Shown one piece after another: positions 25,196 to 32,654 of a DNA stretch of 64,000 bases (positions within the stretch are counted from its first letter, which is position 1; every line of letters starts with the position of its first letter). A program made the translations under genes and the position numbers. The notes under the pieces were generated by a model. The model was not told where the DNA came from. It worked only from the letters and a program-made list of their open reading frames with translations, and searched no databases. The stretch is taken from assembly GCF_021044585.1 (NCBI RefSeq), contig NZ_CP087998.1:62001-126000 (forward strand), given 5' to 3'. This DNA comes from Sulfurimonas sp. HSL-3221 (GTDB lineage: Bacteria > Campylobacterota > Campylobacteria > Campylobacterales > Sulfurimonadaceae).

Positions 25196-25426
25196 CTAGG
25201 CGATCATGGCCAGGATCTCGTCGACGCTCGGCACACGGCCCGTCGACTTCACCTCGCCGTCGATGACCAGCCCCGGGGTGCTCATGACCCCGTAGGCCAT
25301 GATCTTCTGCAGGTCGCTGACCTTCTCTACCTGCAGGAATTTGCCGCTTTTGGCGACCGCCTGCTTGACTTTTGCTTCGAGCTCGTTGCACTTGGCACAG
25401 CCTGTGCCCAGAATTTCGATTTTCAT
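25196..25426 (-). CDS. Small thioredoxin-fold protein (redox-active disulfide protein 2 family)
   Basis: 76 residues with the active-site motif GTGCAKC (C10, C13), the cis-Pro loop STPGLVIDG and no signal peptide, matching the small thioredoxin-like family that commonly accompanies DUF318/ArsP permeases in arsenic loci. A good AAGGAG site precedes the ATG. Last gene of the ars operon, 12 bp after the Tat-exported protein. It probably supplies electrons to arsenate reductase or handles metalloid-bound thiols; the precise partner is not shown. Confidence 0.85.
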   Translation of the reverse strand: MKIEILGTGCAKCNELEAKVKQAVAKSGKFLQVEKVSDLQKIMAYGVMSTPGLVIDGEVKSTGRVPSVDEILAMIA

Positions 25427-25438
25427 GATGTTTCTCCT

Positions 25439-26422
25439 TTAGTGACTCTGTTTGATCGTATCGTAGAACGGCTCGACCGGGCCGGAAACGACGTAGGCGC
25501 CTACGGGGCCGGCTGCGGCGAGGAAGCGCGGGTCGAGGTGCGAATTTTCATGGTCGTACATGTTCTCCCAGACGCCATGCATGATATAGCTGCGGGTATC
25601 GCCGTCGGCAAACGCGTTTTGAAGGATTTCGGTCGTCACCGCTTTGCGGTAATAGCTGTTCTGCGCCGTACCGGCCTGGCCGTTCGGATACCGGTCATCA
25701 TATGCCGCATCGTGAACGTCGGGCCGGAAGGTTTGCTGCGCCGTGCCCAGCAAACGCGCGACTTTTTGATTGAAGGCTTCCCGGTTGGCATCCTTGATCA
25801 TGACATGGTTTTCAACGGTGACGTAGCGGTTTTTCACTTCGTCGGACTGGTGTTGCAGGAAGGTCCTGATCTCATCGGGGGTCGTATAGAGCTTTTGGCG
25901 GTCCCCTGCGGCAACGGTCGTGTAGATCCCTTCGTAATACGCAAGCTTGATCGGCGTCTTTGTCGGAGGCGTCGTCGGTTTGTAGGCAAAGAGCGACGGG
26001 ACGATCTGCTCGGCAAACCACGCCTGTACCTGGGAGGCGATCAGCGCATCGTAGGAGTCGAAACGGATGAAGAGCGTATAGAAAAGCGGGAGTTTCGGGG
26101 AGGTGGGATGGCCGTTGCCGTCGGCATAGCCGCGGTCGAGCACCCCTTTGAGGTGGGCGGGGTAGTTGCGCACCATGGTCGACTCCCCCGTCATCTGTTT
26201 GAACGAGAAGCTCAAAAAGCCCTTTTCCCCTTTCAGGAAGGAGGCGAGTCCGTCGATATTGTTGAGCACCCTTTTCTTCTCGGGCATCGGGACGCGCAGC
26301 TCATAATAGAGCGTTACGGCCCCCTCGGGTTTTTTCTCCGCGGTTGCGGCGTGCGATGCGGCCGGGAAGATGGCCGCCCCTGCCATGACCGCACCCATGC
26401 CTAAAAAGTTTCGTCTTTCCAT
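25439..26422 (-). CDS. Tat-exported protein of unknown function inside the ars operon
   Basis: 327 residues. Begins with a twin-arginine signal ERRNFLGMG (Arg 3-4) plus hydrophobic stretch and AxA-type cleavage (SHA). The mature part contains what look like two ferredoxin-like alpha/beta halves: YYELRVPMPEKKRVLNNIDGLASFLKGEKGFLSFSF... followed by FYTLFIRFDSYDALIASQVQAWF, and YYEGIYTTVAAGDRQKLY followed by YVTVENHVMIKDANREAFNQKVARLLG. Such layouts resemble Dabb/antibiotic-monooxygenase-like or Dyp-like domains, but no signature could be confirmed. No haem-binding CxxCH. It lies 9 bp after the permease gene. Tat export suggests folding or cofactor insertion in the cytoplasm. Function unassigned. 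Confidence 0.75.
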   Translation of the reverse strand: MERRNFLGMGAVMAGAAIFPAASHAATAEKKPEGAVTLYYELRVPMPEKKRVLNNIDGLASFLKGEKGFLSFSFKQMTGESTMVRNYPAHLKGVLDRGYADGNGHPTSPKLPLFYTLFIRFDSYDALIASQVQAWFAEQIVPSLFAYKPTTPPTKTPIKLAYYEGIYTTVAAGDRQKLYTTPDEIRTFLQHQSDEVKNRYVTVENHVMIKDANREAFNQKVARLLGTAQQTFRPDVHDAAYDDRYPNGQAGTAQNSYYRKAVTTEILQNAFADGDTRSYIMHGVWENMYDHENSHLDPRFLAAAGPVGAYVVSGPVEPFYDTIKQSH

Positions 26423-26431
26423 AGTGACTCC

Positions 26432-27376
26432 TTACAAGATGATGTTGAACAGATAGCCGACGCCGATGATCCCGACACCGATAATGGCGAAGAAGGTGGC
26501 GATGAGCCTGGTGTGCAGGATCTGTTTGAGGATGATCGCTTCGGGCAGGCTCAGCGCCGTCACCGCCATCATGAACGACAGCGCGGTACCCAGCAGCATT
26601 CCCTTCTCCGTCAGGACCTCCACCAGCGGCATGACGCCGGCGGCCGAGGCATACATCGGGATGCCCATCACTGCCGCGACGGGCACGGCGTACCAGGCGT
26701 CGCCGCCGGCGTAGTCGGCGATAAACTCCGCCGGGACAAAGCCGTGGAACCATGCGCCGACACCGACGCCGGCCATGACCCAGAGGTAGATCTTTTTAAA
26801 GATCTCCAGGGTCGCTTTCCAGGCGTCGCCGGCGCGCTGGGCGAGGTTCAAGGACGTCGCCGCCACATGGAGGTCGCCCTGCATCACCGGCACGTCCAGC
26901 AGCACGTACTGCTCCGCTTTCGTCCGGCCGATCAGCCAGCCGCCGATGATCGCCACGGCCAGCCCGAAGCCGATGTACAGTGCGGTGATCTTCCAGCCGA
27001 AGAGCCCGAAGAGCATGGCGATGGCGATCTCGTTGTTCAGCGGGGCCGAAATGAGAAAGCTGAAGGTGACGCCGACGGGGATGCGCGCCTGCAGAAATCC
27101 CAGGAAAAGGGGAATGGCCGAACAGGTGCAAAAGGGGGTGATGATCCCGAAGAGGGCGGCCAGGATATTGCCCGTGAACTCTTTTTTCCCGGCGAGGTAG
27201 GCCCGCACCATCTCGGTGTTCATCCAGGTGCGCAGGAACGAGACGGCAAAGATGATGGTGATCAGCAGGAACCAGATCTTGACCGTATCGTAGAGGAAAA
27301 AGTGAAGCGCGTCGGCGAGCCGCCCCTGGAGGTGGAGCGTCTCGTAGACGAAGGTGCGGCTGAGGTCATGCCACAT
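26432..27376 (-). CDS. ArsP/DUF318-type permease
   Basis: 314 residues with about eight membrane helices. The two diagnostic segments of the family are present: TPFCTCSAIPLFLGF (C83 and C85) and GIPMYASAAGVMPL, each near a helix start. The Campylobacter member ArsP exports trivalent organoarsenicals; other members are linked to arsenite or other metalloid resistance. Adjacent to arsC with no gap and before the Tat protein. With arsI present, a role in methylarsenite efflux is plausible but not proven. Confidence 0.8.
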   Translation of the reverse strand: MWHDLSRTFVYETLHLQGRLADALHFFLYDTVKIWFLLITIIFAVSFLRTWMNTEMVRAYLAGKKEFTGNILAALFGIITPFCTCSAIPLFLGFLQARIPVGVTFSFLISAPLNNEIAIAMLFGLFGWKITALYIGFGLAVAIIGGWLIGRTKAEQYVLLDVPVMQGDLHVAATSLNLAQRAGDAWKATLEIFKKIYLWVMAGVGVGAWFHGFVPAEFIADYAGGDAWYAVPVAAVMGIPMYASAAGVMPLVEVLTEKGMLLGTALSFMMAVTALSLPEAIILKQILHTRLIATFFAIIGVGIIGVGYLFNIIL

Positions 27377-27784
27377 CTAGCAGAGCTCCGCTTTGATGAC
27401 GGGCAGGAGCTCCCGCTCGATCAGGTCGAGGGTTTTGGCGTACTCCGCTTCGGCTTTGCCCGAGGGGTCTTCGAAGCCGACGTGGATCGTCTTGACCGCC
27501 TTGGGGAACATCGGGCAGGTCTCCTTGGCGTTATCGCAAACGGTGACGACGAGGTCGAAGGCGTTGTTCAGAACCGTTTCGATCACCTTGGAGTGGTACG
27601 CCTCTTTCCAATACCCTTTGGATTCAAGCAGGGCCTGGGCGTTGGGGTTGACTTTCCCGCTGGCCTTGACGCCGGAGCTGAACGCCTCGACGCAGTCGCC
27701 GAGCTTGGCGTTGATCAGCGCTTCGGCCATAATGGAGCGGCAGCTGTTGCCGGTGCAGAGGATCAGTACTTTCTTTTTGCTCAT
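27377..27784 (-). CDS. arsC: Thioredoxin-coupled arsenate reductase (low-MW phosphatase type)
   Basis: 135 residues with the phosphatase-like P-loop CTGNSCR (C10 to R16) and two downstream redox Cys in VTVCDNAKETCP (C83, C90), the arrangement of thioredoxin-dependent ArsC such as that of Staphylococcus pI258. Reduces arsenate to arsenite. The start overlaps arsR (ATGA). It differs from glutaredoxin-coupled ArsC, so the small thioredoxins in this locus are the natural electron donors. Confidence 0.92.
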   Translation of the reverse strand: MSKKKVLILCTGNSCRSIMAEALINAKLGDCVEAFSSGVKASGKVNPNAQALLESKGYWKEAYHSKVIETVLNNAFDLVVTVCDNAKETCPMFPKAVKTIHVGFEDPSGKAEAEYAKTLDLIERELLPVIKAELC

Positions 27785-28107
27785 AGTTTACACCCTTGAT
27801 CGGTTTCGGAGAGTTTGTGGAGTTTCGGCAGGTCGATGCCGAGGTGCCGGATCTCCTCGAGCGCTTCGCTGCGGAAGCGGTCCAGGGGAAAACGGATGGC
27901 ATAGTAGGCCCAGGTCCCTTTGCGCTCGACCTTCAGGAAACCCGCCTCTTTGAGGATCTTGAGATGGCGCGAGAGGCGCGACTGGATCATCTCCAGTGAG
28001 CTTTGCAGGTCGCAGACGCAGAGCGGCCCGTGCTCGTCGAGGAAACGCAGGATCAGCACCCGCGTCTCGTCGTTGAGGGCCGCGACGCTTTTGAGGAAGA
28101 CATCCAT
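27781..28107 (-). CDS. arsR: ArsR-family metalloid-sensing repressor
   Basis: 108 residues. Winged-helix regulator with the arsenic-sensing Cys pair PLCVCDL (C30, C32) and recognition helix SRLSRHLKILKEAGFLKVERKG. The ATG at 28107 lies 3 nt after the arsI stop codon; the longer in-frame reading to 28455 is only the arsI gene in another frame. It binds an ATCAA-N6-TTGAT palindrome at 28620-28635 in the divergent promoter region and releases DNA on binding arsenite or a related metalloid. Confidence 0.92.
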   Translation of the reverse strand: MDVFLKSVAALNDETRVLILRFLDEHGPLCVCDLQSSLEMIQSRLSRHLKILKEAGFLKVERKGTWAYYAIRFPLDRFRSEALEEIRHLGIDLPKLHKLSETDQGCKL

Positions 28108-28109
28108 GC

Positions 28110-28565
28110 TCAGCAGCCCCCGGCCGTCGACCATTTTCCGTTTTCGGAGAAGGTCGGCTGGCAGCAGCCCACCCCGCCGGTAAAGGCGTCGCCGCCGAAC
28201 ACCTCGATCTGCTCCATCGTGTGGTAGTTTTCCCAGATGACCTCCTGGGGGTCCTGGACCCAGTACTTGTTCGACGCGGCGTAGCAGCACTGCGCGCCGC
28301 TCTGTTTCTCGCCCGCAATGCCCGCGGCGACGAGGCGGGCCTCGGTCTCGGCGACGGCTTCGTCGCTGTCGAACTGCAGCCCCAGGTGGTTGAGGCCGCG
28401 CTTGCTCTTGCCCGTGGAGATCGCGAAGTTGATAGCCGGATCGTCGATGAGCCACTGCAGGTAATCCGCTTTTTCCTTCGTCGGTTCCGTGCCGAACAGG
28501 GCGGTATAGAACGCCCGGCTTTTGTCGAGATCGTCGACGGAGATATGGATGTGGAGACGTTTCAT
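28110..28565 (-). CDS. arsI: ArsI-family C-As lyase / CadI-like vicinal-oxygen-chelate protein
   Basis: 151 residues from an ATG with AAGGA. Glyoxalase/VOC fold: metal ligands H5 (RLHIHISV), H60 (GLNHLGLQF) and E112 (VIWENYHT), and the vicinal Cys pair C93-C94 in GAQCCYAA that binds trivalent arsenicals in ArsI. C-terminal FTGGVGCCQPTFSENG adds a second Cys pair. Family members cleave methyl or phenyl from trivalent organoarsenicals using Fe(II) and O2; CadI is an inducible relative of unclear function. First gene of the ars operon. Confidence 0.85.
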   Translation of the reverse strand: MKRLHIHISVDDLDKSRAFYTALFGTEPTKEKADYLQWLIDDPAINFAISTGKSKRGLNHLGLQFDSDEAVAETEARLVAAGIAGEKQSGAQCCYAASNKYWVQDPQEVIWENYHTMEQIEVFGGDAFTGGVGCCQPTFSENGKWSTAGGC

Positions 28566-28595
28566 GCTGTTTCCTTTCGCCATTTGGATAGCAGC

Positions 28596-28659
28596 ATTGT
28601 AGCCAATCAATTTATAAATATCAAGATATATTGATTTATTACCCTTAGTGTGCTATAGT
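28596..28659. promoter_or_regulatory. Divergent promoters with a shared ArsR operator ATCAA-GATATA-TTGAT
   Basis: Minus-strand arsI promoter: -35 TTGATA (28619-28624), 17-nt spacer, -10 TACAAT (28596-28601). Plus-strand promoter for the DUF4395 operon: -35 TTGATT (28631-28636), 17-nt spacer, -10 TATAGT (28654-28659). The perfect palindrome ATCAA-N6-TTGAT (28620-28635), a known ArsR-type binding site, covers both -35 boxes. One repressor dimer could shut both operons. Confidence 0.75.
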
Positions 28660-28717
28660 TCCCATCATTAAAGAGGCGTCCGGTCATGATGCCTCTATAT
28701 TTATATGGAGAAACAGC

Positions 28718-29458
28718 GTGGATTTTAAAAGCTTCTTCGCCTACGGTGAAAAGGTGCCCGGGTACGAGGTGGGCATGCTCAATGAGAGAGAGGCGCGCGC
28801 GGCGGCGGCGATTCTGTTTGTCGGCGCCTTCCTGGGGTTGACGAACGGGGTGATGCTGGGCACGGCGGTCTTTTCCAAATACTTCGTGACTTTCTTCGCC
28901 GTCGATTTTACGCTGCGTATCATCCAGCCTCGCTATGCGCCGAGCTTGATGCTGGGGCGTTTTTTCGTCCGGAACCAGAAACCCGAGTACGTCGGGGCCG
29001 CCCAGAAGCGTTTTGCCTGGATCCTGGGCTTTCTGCTGGCCTGGCCGATGTTCTACTACCTGGTCATCGATTTCCAGCCCAACCCGCTCAAAGTACTGGT
29101 GTGTCTGATCTGTATGGCGCTGCTCTTTTTTGAAGCGGCCTTCTCCATCTGCCTGGGGTGTAAGATCTACGCCTGGATCAAACGCAAAGATCCGAAATAC
29201 TGCCCGGGCGGCGTCTGTGAGATGAATTATAAAGAGCCCATCCAGACCTTCTCGCCGGCGCAGAAGCTCATCCTCGTCGCTACCGTGCTGGTCATGGGGT
29301 ACGGCACCTACGCCTATTTCACCAAGCTGCCCGACCGGACCATCTTTGTCAAAAAGATGAAAATGCTGATGATGAGCCAGGCGGAGCTCGATGCGTTGGA
29401 GGCGGCCAAAGATCAGGCGGAAGAGGACGCCTTCTTCAGCGACGACGACGATTTCTGA
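28718..29458 (+). CDS. DUF4395-family membrane protein with acidic C terminus
   Basis: 246 residues from a GTG with GGAG. Four or five membrane helices with the DUF4395 features NEREARAAAAILFVGAFLGL, FVTFFAVDFTLRII, RFAWILGFLLAWPM and CLGCKIY followed by CPGGVCEM (paired Cys at helix ends). The tail is strongly acidic (EEDAFFSDDDDF). Function of DUF4395 is unknown. First gene of an operon with a CcdA-type transporter and a thioredoxin lipoprotein, transcribed divergently from the ars operon and apparently controlled by its ArsR operator. The periplasm-facing or membrane Cys may take part in thiol transfer. Confidence 0.8.
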   Translation: MDFKSFFAYGEKVPGYEVGMLNEREARAAAAILFVGAFLGLTNGVMLGTAVFSKYFVTFFAVDFTLRIIQPRYAPSLMLGRFFVRNQKPEYVGAAQKRFAWILGFLLAWPMFYYLVIDFQPNPLKVLVCLICMALLFFEAAFSICLGCKIYAWIKRKDPKYCPGGVCEMNYKEPIQTFSPAQKLILVATVLVMGYGTYAYFTKLPDRTIFVKKMKMLMMSQAELDALEAAKDQAEEDAFFSDDDDF

Positions 29459-29467
29459 TCCTGCCGA

Positions 29468-30175
29468 ATGATGCTTGAACAGAGCCTGGCCGAACTGGTC
29501 GGCCACTACGGTTTTATCGCCCTTGTTGCCTCCTTCGGCATCGGGGTATTGACCTCACTGGCGCCCTGTTCCATCATCACGCTGCCGCTGCTCATCGGCA
29601 GCGTGCTCGGTCTGTCCGCGGAGATGACCCCAAGACAGAAACAGCGCTTTGCGCTCTACTACTCCCTGCTTTTTGTCACCGGACTCGTTATCAGTTTTTC
29701 CCTGCTCATGCTGACGGTGGCCAAGGCCGGGACGCTGCTCAGCGTCGCGCCCTTCTGGGCCTACGCACTTGCCGCGATGGCAACTTTCCTGGTTACCGCC
29801 TATGCTATGGGGTGGCTGGGGCAGATCGACAAGGCGCTTATTGCCGGCCGGCTGCTGAAGTTCAAACTGGCGGGCGCGCTGCTCATCGGCATGATATTCG
29901 GCCTCGTCAGCACGCCGTGCGCTTCGGCGCCGCTGGTGGCCATCATCGCCGTGGCGGAACAGAGCGGCTGGGCCTACTCTTATGCCCTGGTGCTGCTCTT
30001 TGCGCTGGGGCACGGTCTATTGCTGCTGGCCGCGGGGATTTCCCTGGGATTCGCCCAGAAGATGGTGTCGAGCCCGTTGCTGGCGAGAATTGCAAACGGG
30101 ATCAATGCTCTTTTCATCCTGCTGCTTGCCGCCATCGCGGTCCACCTGGCCTACCAGGCTTATCTTGTCTTTTAA
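29468..30175 (+). CDS. CcdA/DsbD-type membrane thiol-electron transporter
   Basis: 235 residues, six membrane helices. The two redox Cys segments of the CcdA family are visible: LTSLAPCSIITLPLL (helix 1) and GLVSTPCASAPLVAII (helix 4). Moves electrons from cytoplasmic thioredoxin to periplasmic thiol proteins. It starts 9 bp after the DUF4395 gene and precedes a thioredoxin-fold lipoprotein, so a local relay is suggested. No strong Shine-Dalgarno is seen at the ATG pair (29468/29471). Confidence 0.88.
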   Translation: MMLEQSLAELVGHYGFIALVASFGIGVLTSLAPCSIITLPLLIGSVLGLSAEMTPRQKQRFALYYSLLFVTGLVISFSLLMLTVAKAGTLLSVAPFWAYALAAMATFLVTAYAMGWLGQIDKALIAGRLLKFKLAGALLIGMIFGLVSTPCASAPLVAIIAVAEQSGWAYSYALVLLFALGHGLLLLAAGISLGFAQKMVSSPLLARIANGINALFILLLAAIAVHLAYQAYLVF

Positions 30176-30185
30176 AAGGGGTGAT

Positions 30186-30584
30186 ATGTTTCGAATGTTC
30201 TTGATTGGTTCTGCACTGCTGCTGGGCGGCTGCGGCCAGGAAAAAACGTCGCAGGTATCCATGCTGCATGTAACGCCGTATAACCTGGCCGCTCCGAAGA
30301 TCGGCCGGGGCCAGCCGGTGCTGCTTGAACTGGGTTCGACGTCGTGCCGAAGCTGTGAAGATATGGCGCGCACGCTGTACAGAATCAAAAAACAGCATCC
30401 GCGCAGCGCCATCTACTTTATCGACATCCGGCGGGAACGGCAGGTGGCGGTGCAATATGATGTCCGCATGATGCCGACCCAGGTGATCCTCGGCGGCAGC
30501 GGGAAGATCGTCTACAGGCATATCGGGCCTTCGGAAACGAAAGAGTTGACCGAGACGCTCACGCGCTTCGGCGTCCTACAGTAA
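30186..30584 (+). CDS. Thioredoxin-fold lipoprotein
   Basis: 132 residues from an ATG behind GGGG; the longer in-frame reading upstream belongs to the CcdA gene. The signal ends in LLLGGCGQE, a lipobox with Cys. The thioredoxin fold has active site STSCRSCED and the cis-Pro loop MMPTQVILGG. Periplasmic, membrane-tethered; a likely partner of the CcdA-type transporter 10 bp upstream. Role in metalloid or thiol homeostasis is inferred from its ArsR-linked promoter. Confidence 0.85.
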   Translation: MFRMFLIGSALLLGGCGQEKTSQVSMLHVTPYNLAAPKIGRGQPVLLELGSTSCRSCEDMARTLYRIKKQHPRSAIYFIDIRRERQVAVQYDVRMMPTQVILGGSGKIVYRHIGPSETKELTETLTRFGVLQ

Positions 30585-30587
30585 CTT

Positions 30588-31151
30588 CTACTTCGCGAAA
30601 AACCAGTAAAACGCGAACATCAGCCCCGGGGTTTTCGCCCTGTTTTCATCAAAAACAAAGGCGTTAGCCTCCGTGAGCGGGACCCACTCGAGCACGATCT
30701 CCTCGGTGTGGATGCCGCCGCCGTCGTGGGCGCGCATTGCCTCGTCGATTTCGGCAAAGTAGAGGTGCTGCTGCCCGCCGGAGATGCCGACGTTGGTGAA
30801 GAAGGAGGTGATCTTCTCGATCTTTTCCAGAGGGACGTCGTAGCCGCACTCCTCGTCGATCTCCTCCTTGGCGATCTGGAGCAGAGGGGCCTTTTTGTCG
30901 ACGATCCCCGCGCAAAGCTCGTATGTGAACAAGTGTTCAGGGTGGTTCATGTGCACCGGGGGGCGGAACTGTTTGACGAGGAGGAAGGCCTCACGTTCGG
31001 TATGGTAGAGCAGGACGGCGACGCTGTCGTGGCTCTTGACGGCCTCCCAGCTCAGCTCGCGGCCGTTTTGCGTATAGAGGATGCGGACGGGGCGTACGAA
31101 CGCCGGCGCTTCCAGGGGGATCGTCTCAAAGCGGGTAATCTTGAATGGCAT
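30588..31151 (-). CDS. Nudix hydrolase, NUDT14-like (UDP-sugar / ADP-sugar diphosphatase type)
   Basis: 187 residues. The Nudix box is non-canonical: in GIVDKKAPLLQIAKEEIDEECGY the usual first Glu is Ala and the Arg of REUxEE is Glu. This altered box and the context ELCAGIVD...ECGY...GGQQ closely resemble human NUDT14, a UDP-glucose pyrophosphatase. Likely hydrolyses nucleoside diphosphate sugars in the cytoplasm. Minus-strand TATGAT (31158-31163) ends 6 nt before the ATG with no ribosome site, so translation is probably leaderless. Divergent from folE. Confidence 0.85.
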   Translation of the reverse strand: MPFKITRFETIPLEAPAFVRPVRILYTQNGRELSWEAVKSHDSVAVLLYHTEREAFLLVKQFRPPVHMNHPEHLFTYELCAGIVDKKAPLLQIAKEEIDEECGYDVPLEKIEKITSFFTNVGISGGQQHLYFAEIDEAMRAHDGGGIHTEEIVLEWVPLTEANAFVFDENRAKTPGLMFAFYWFFAK

Positions 31152-31163
31152 GTTACAATCATA
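31152..31163 (-). promoter_or_regulatory. Leaderless-type promoter of the Nudix gene
   Basis: TATGAT (minus strand, 31158-31163) followed by TGTAAC and the ATG. The six-nt spacing puts the transcript start at or next to the A of the start codon. Confidence 0.45.
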
Positions 31164-31258
31164 TAAAGCAAAGCTTAAATTGATGCCAGCGTTTCAAAAG
31201 CGCTAGACATGTTGGCGTTTGGCTACTACAATGCCCCCATTATTCCAGAGGAGAAGCG

Positions 31259-32050
31259 ATGGTCCCGACACAAGAGGAGCTTGACGCATTTATCCGCGAA
31301 CGGTTTTTCTGCCACTTCGGCCACGAGGATGAAACAGCACTCGCGAGCGCCGTGGAGGAGTACCGAGCCGTCAAGGCGTTCCGCGTCAACGAAAATATCC
31401 ATGAAACCGGCCAGCGCCTTTCTGAGGAGGGGCACTATGTCATGCGCCTCTATGCGATGTTTTACATGGGGCAGGTGCTCGACGCGCTTAAAATCGACCG
31501 CGAAGATCCCAACGTCATGGAAGACAGCGCCTGCGGTAACATCGGAACGGCGGGGCGCATCGCGAAGATGTATACCGGGGCCGTGCCCGAGGACGAGCGC
31601 GAGCTGATGAGCGGCCGCTGGAACCCCGAGCCGCGTATGGCGACCTTCCCCAACAATGCGCAGACGCACGAGCCCGTCTTTGTCACGACGCAGCTCGATG
31701 CCGTCTGCAGCCACCACTTTATCCGTTTCGGGCAGGACCAGGCGGACACGGGCTCCGTGGTCGTCGTCGGCTACATTCCGCGCGAAAAGCTCGGCGGTAT
31801 CAGCAAGATCAACCGTTTCGTCAACTGGTGCGCGCGCCGCGGCTGGCTGCAGGAGGATCTGACGCGCTACATCGGCAACAAGATCATGCAGGTCTTCGAG
31901 ACGGATTCCGTTTACGTGGGCCTCTTCAATCTCAAACACGGCTGCACGGCGTTCCGGGGCGCGTGCGACATCAACGCCTCGACCTCGACGACCTACGTGA
32001 CGGGCGCGTTCGAAAAAGACCGCAGCCTCATCCCGCTGAAGTTCCAGTGA
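31259..32050 (+). CDS. folE: GTP cyclohydrolase I
   Basis: 263 residues with zinc ligands C150 and H153 in CSHHFIRF and C229 in KHGCTAFRG, plus the family pattern GYIPREKLGGISKINRFVNWCARR. Converts GTP to dihydroneopterin triphosphate, here most likely for preQ0/queuosine because queD follows 10 bp downstream. A GAGGAG site precedes the ATG, with TACAAT about 30 nt further upstream. The N-terminal extension of about 100 residues is longer than in E. coli FolE. Confidence 0.92.
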   Translation: MVPTQEELDAFIRERFFCHFGHEDETALASAVEEYRAVKAFRVNENIHETGQRLSEEGHYVMRLYAMFYMGQVLDALKIDREDPNVMEDSACGNIGTAGRIAKMYTGAVPEDERELMSGRWNPEPRMATFPNNAQTHEPVFVTTQLDAVCSHHFIRFGQDQADTGSVVVVGYIPREKLGGISKINRFVNWCARRGWLQEDLTRYIGNKIMQVFETDSVYVGLFNLKHGCTAFRGACDINASTSTTYVTGAFEKDRSLIPLKFQ

Positions 32051-32060
32051 GGCGGGCGGC

Positions 32061-32612
32061 ATGACGTGGATTATCGATAAACAGTTCGACTTTTGTTACG
32101 GCCACCGGGTCTGGTCGCAGAGCCTCGAGACGGAGTATAGCCTCGACGACTGCCTGATGTGCCGCCACCTGCACGGGCACCAGGGGCGGATCAAGATCTT
32201 TCTCGCCGCGGAGACGCTGCAAAACGGGATGGTGACCGATTTCAAACACCTCAACTGGTTCAAGCAGTGGCTCGACGCGACCCTGGACCACAAGTTCATC
32301 ATCGACCGCAACGACCCGCTCTTTCCCGATATGATGTCGCATTACTGCGCGGACGGCAAAATGGACGACGCCCGCTTTTTCCTGCACGATGAAGGGTACT
32401 GGACGCCGCGGCTGGAAGTCGTCGACGGCGAGATCGGGGCGATACGCGAAAAATACGAGGGGATGGTCATTGTCGATTTCGTTCCCACCAGCGAACAGCT
32501 GACGGCGTGGATGCTTAAGATCGTACAGAAAAAGATGGCGCCGCTGGGCATCAGGGTGAACTCCGTCGAATTCTGGGAGACGCCGAAATCGCATTGTGAA
32601 ATAAAAGCGTAG
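32061..32612 (+). CDS. queD: 6-carboxytetrahydropterin synthase
   Basis: 183 residues. Zinc-binding His15 and the CRHLHGH cluster (C34, H38, H40), then FKHLNWFKQWLDATLDHKFI, and the C-terminal PTSEQLTAWMLKIV with NSVEFWETPKS are hallmarks of QueD/PTPS. Uses dihydroneopterin triphosphate from FolE to make 6-carboxy-tetrahydropterin on the route to preQ0. Insert around residues 90-130 (FPDMMSHYCADGKMDDARFFLHDEGYWTPR) makes it longer than the 120-residue E. coli enzyme. Confidence 0.9.
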   Translation: MTWIIDKQFDFCYGHRVWSQSLETEYSLDDCLMCRHLHGHQGRIKIFLAAETLQNGMVTDFKHLNWFKQWLDATLDHKFIIDRNDPLFPDMMSHYCADGKMDDARFFLHDEGYWTPRLEVVDGEIGAIREKYEGMVIVDFVPTSEQLTAWMLKIVQKKMAPLGIRVNSVEFWETPKSHCEIKA

Positions 32613-32654
32613 TTGAAATGTGCACCCGGAGGGTGCGACAAAGAAGGAAAAACA

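Noticed and set aside
26301..26753. 150-codon minus-strand frame across the permease/Tat gene junction
   Set aside because: Different frame over two well-supported genes; no motif of its own.
28108..28455. N-terminally extended ArsR reading
   Set aside because: The extension is the arsI gene in another frame; the ArsR domain begins at the ATG at 28107.
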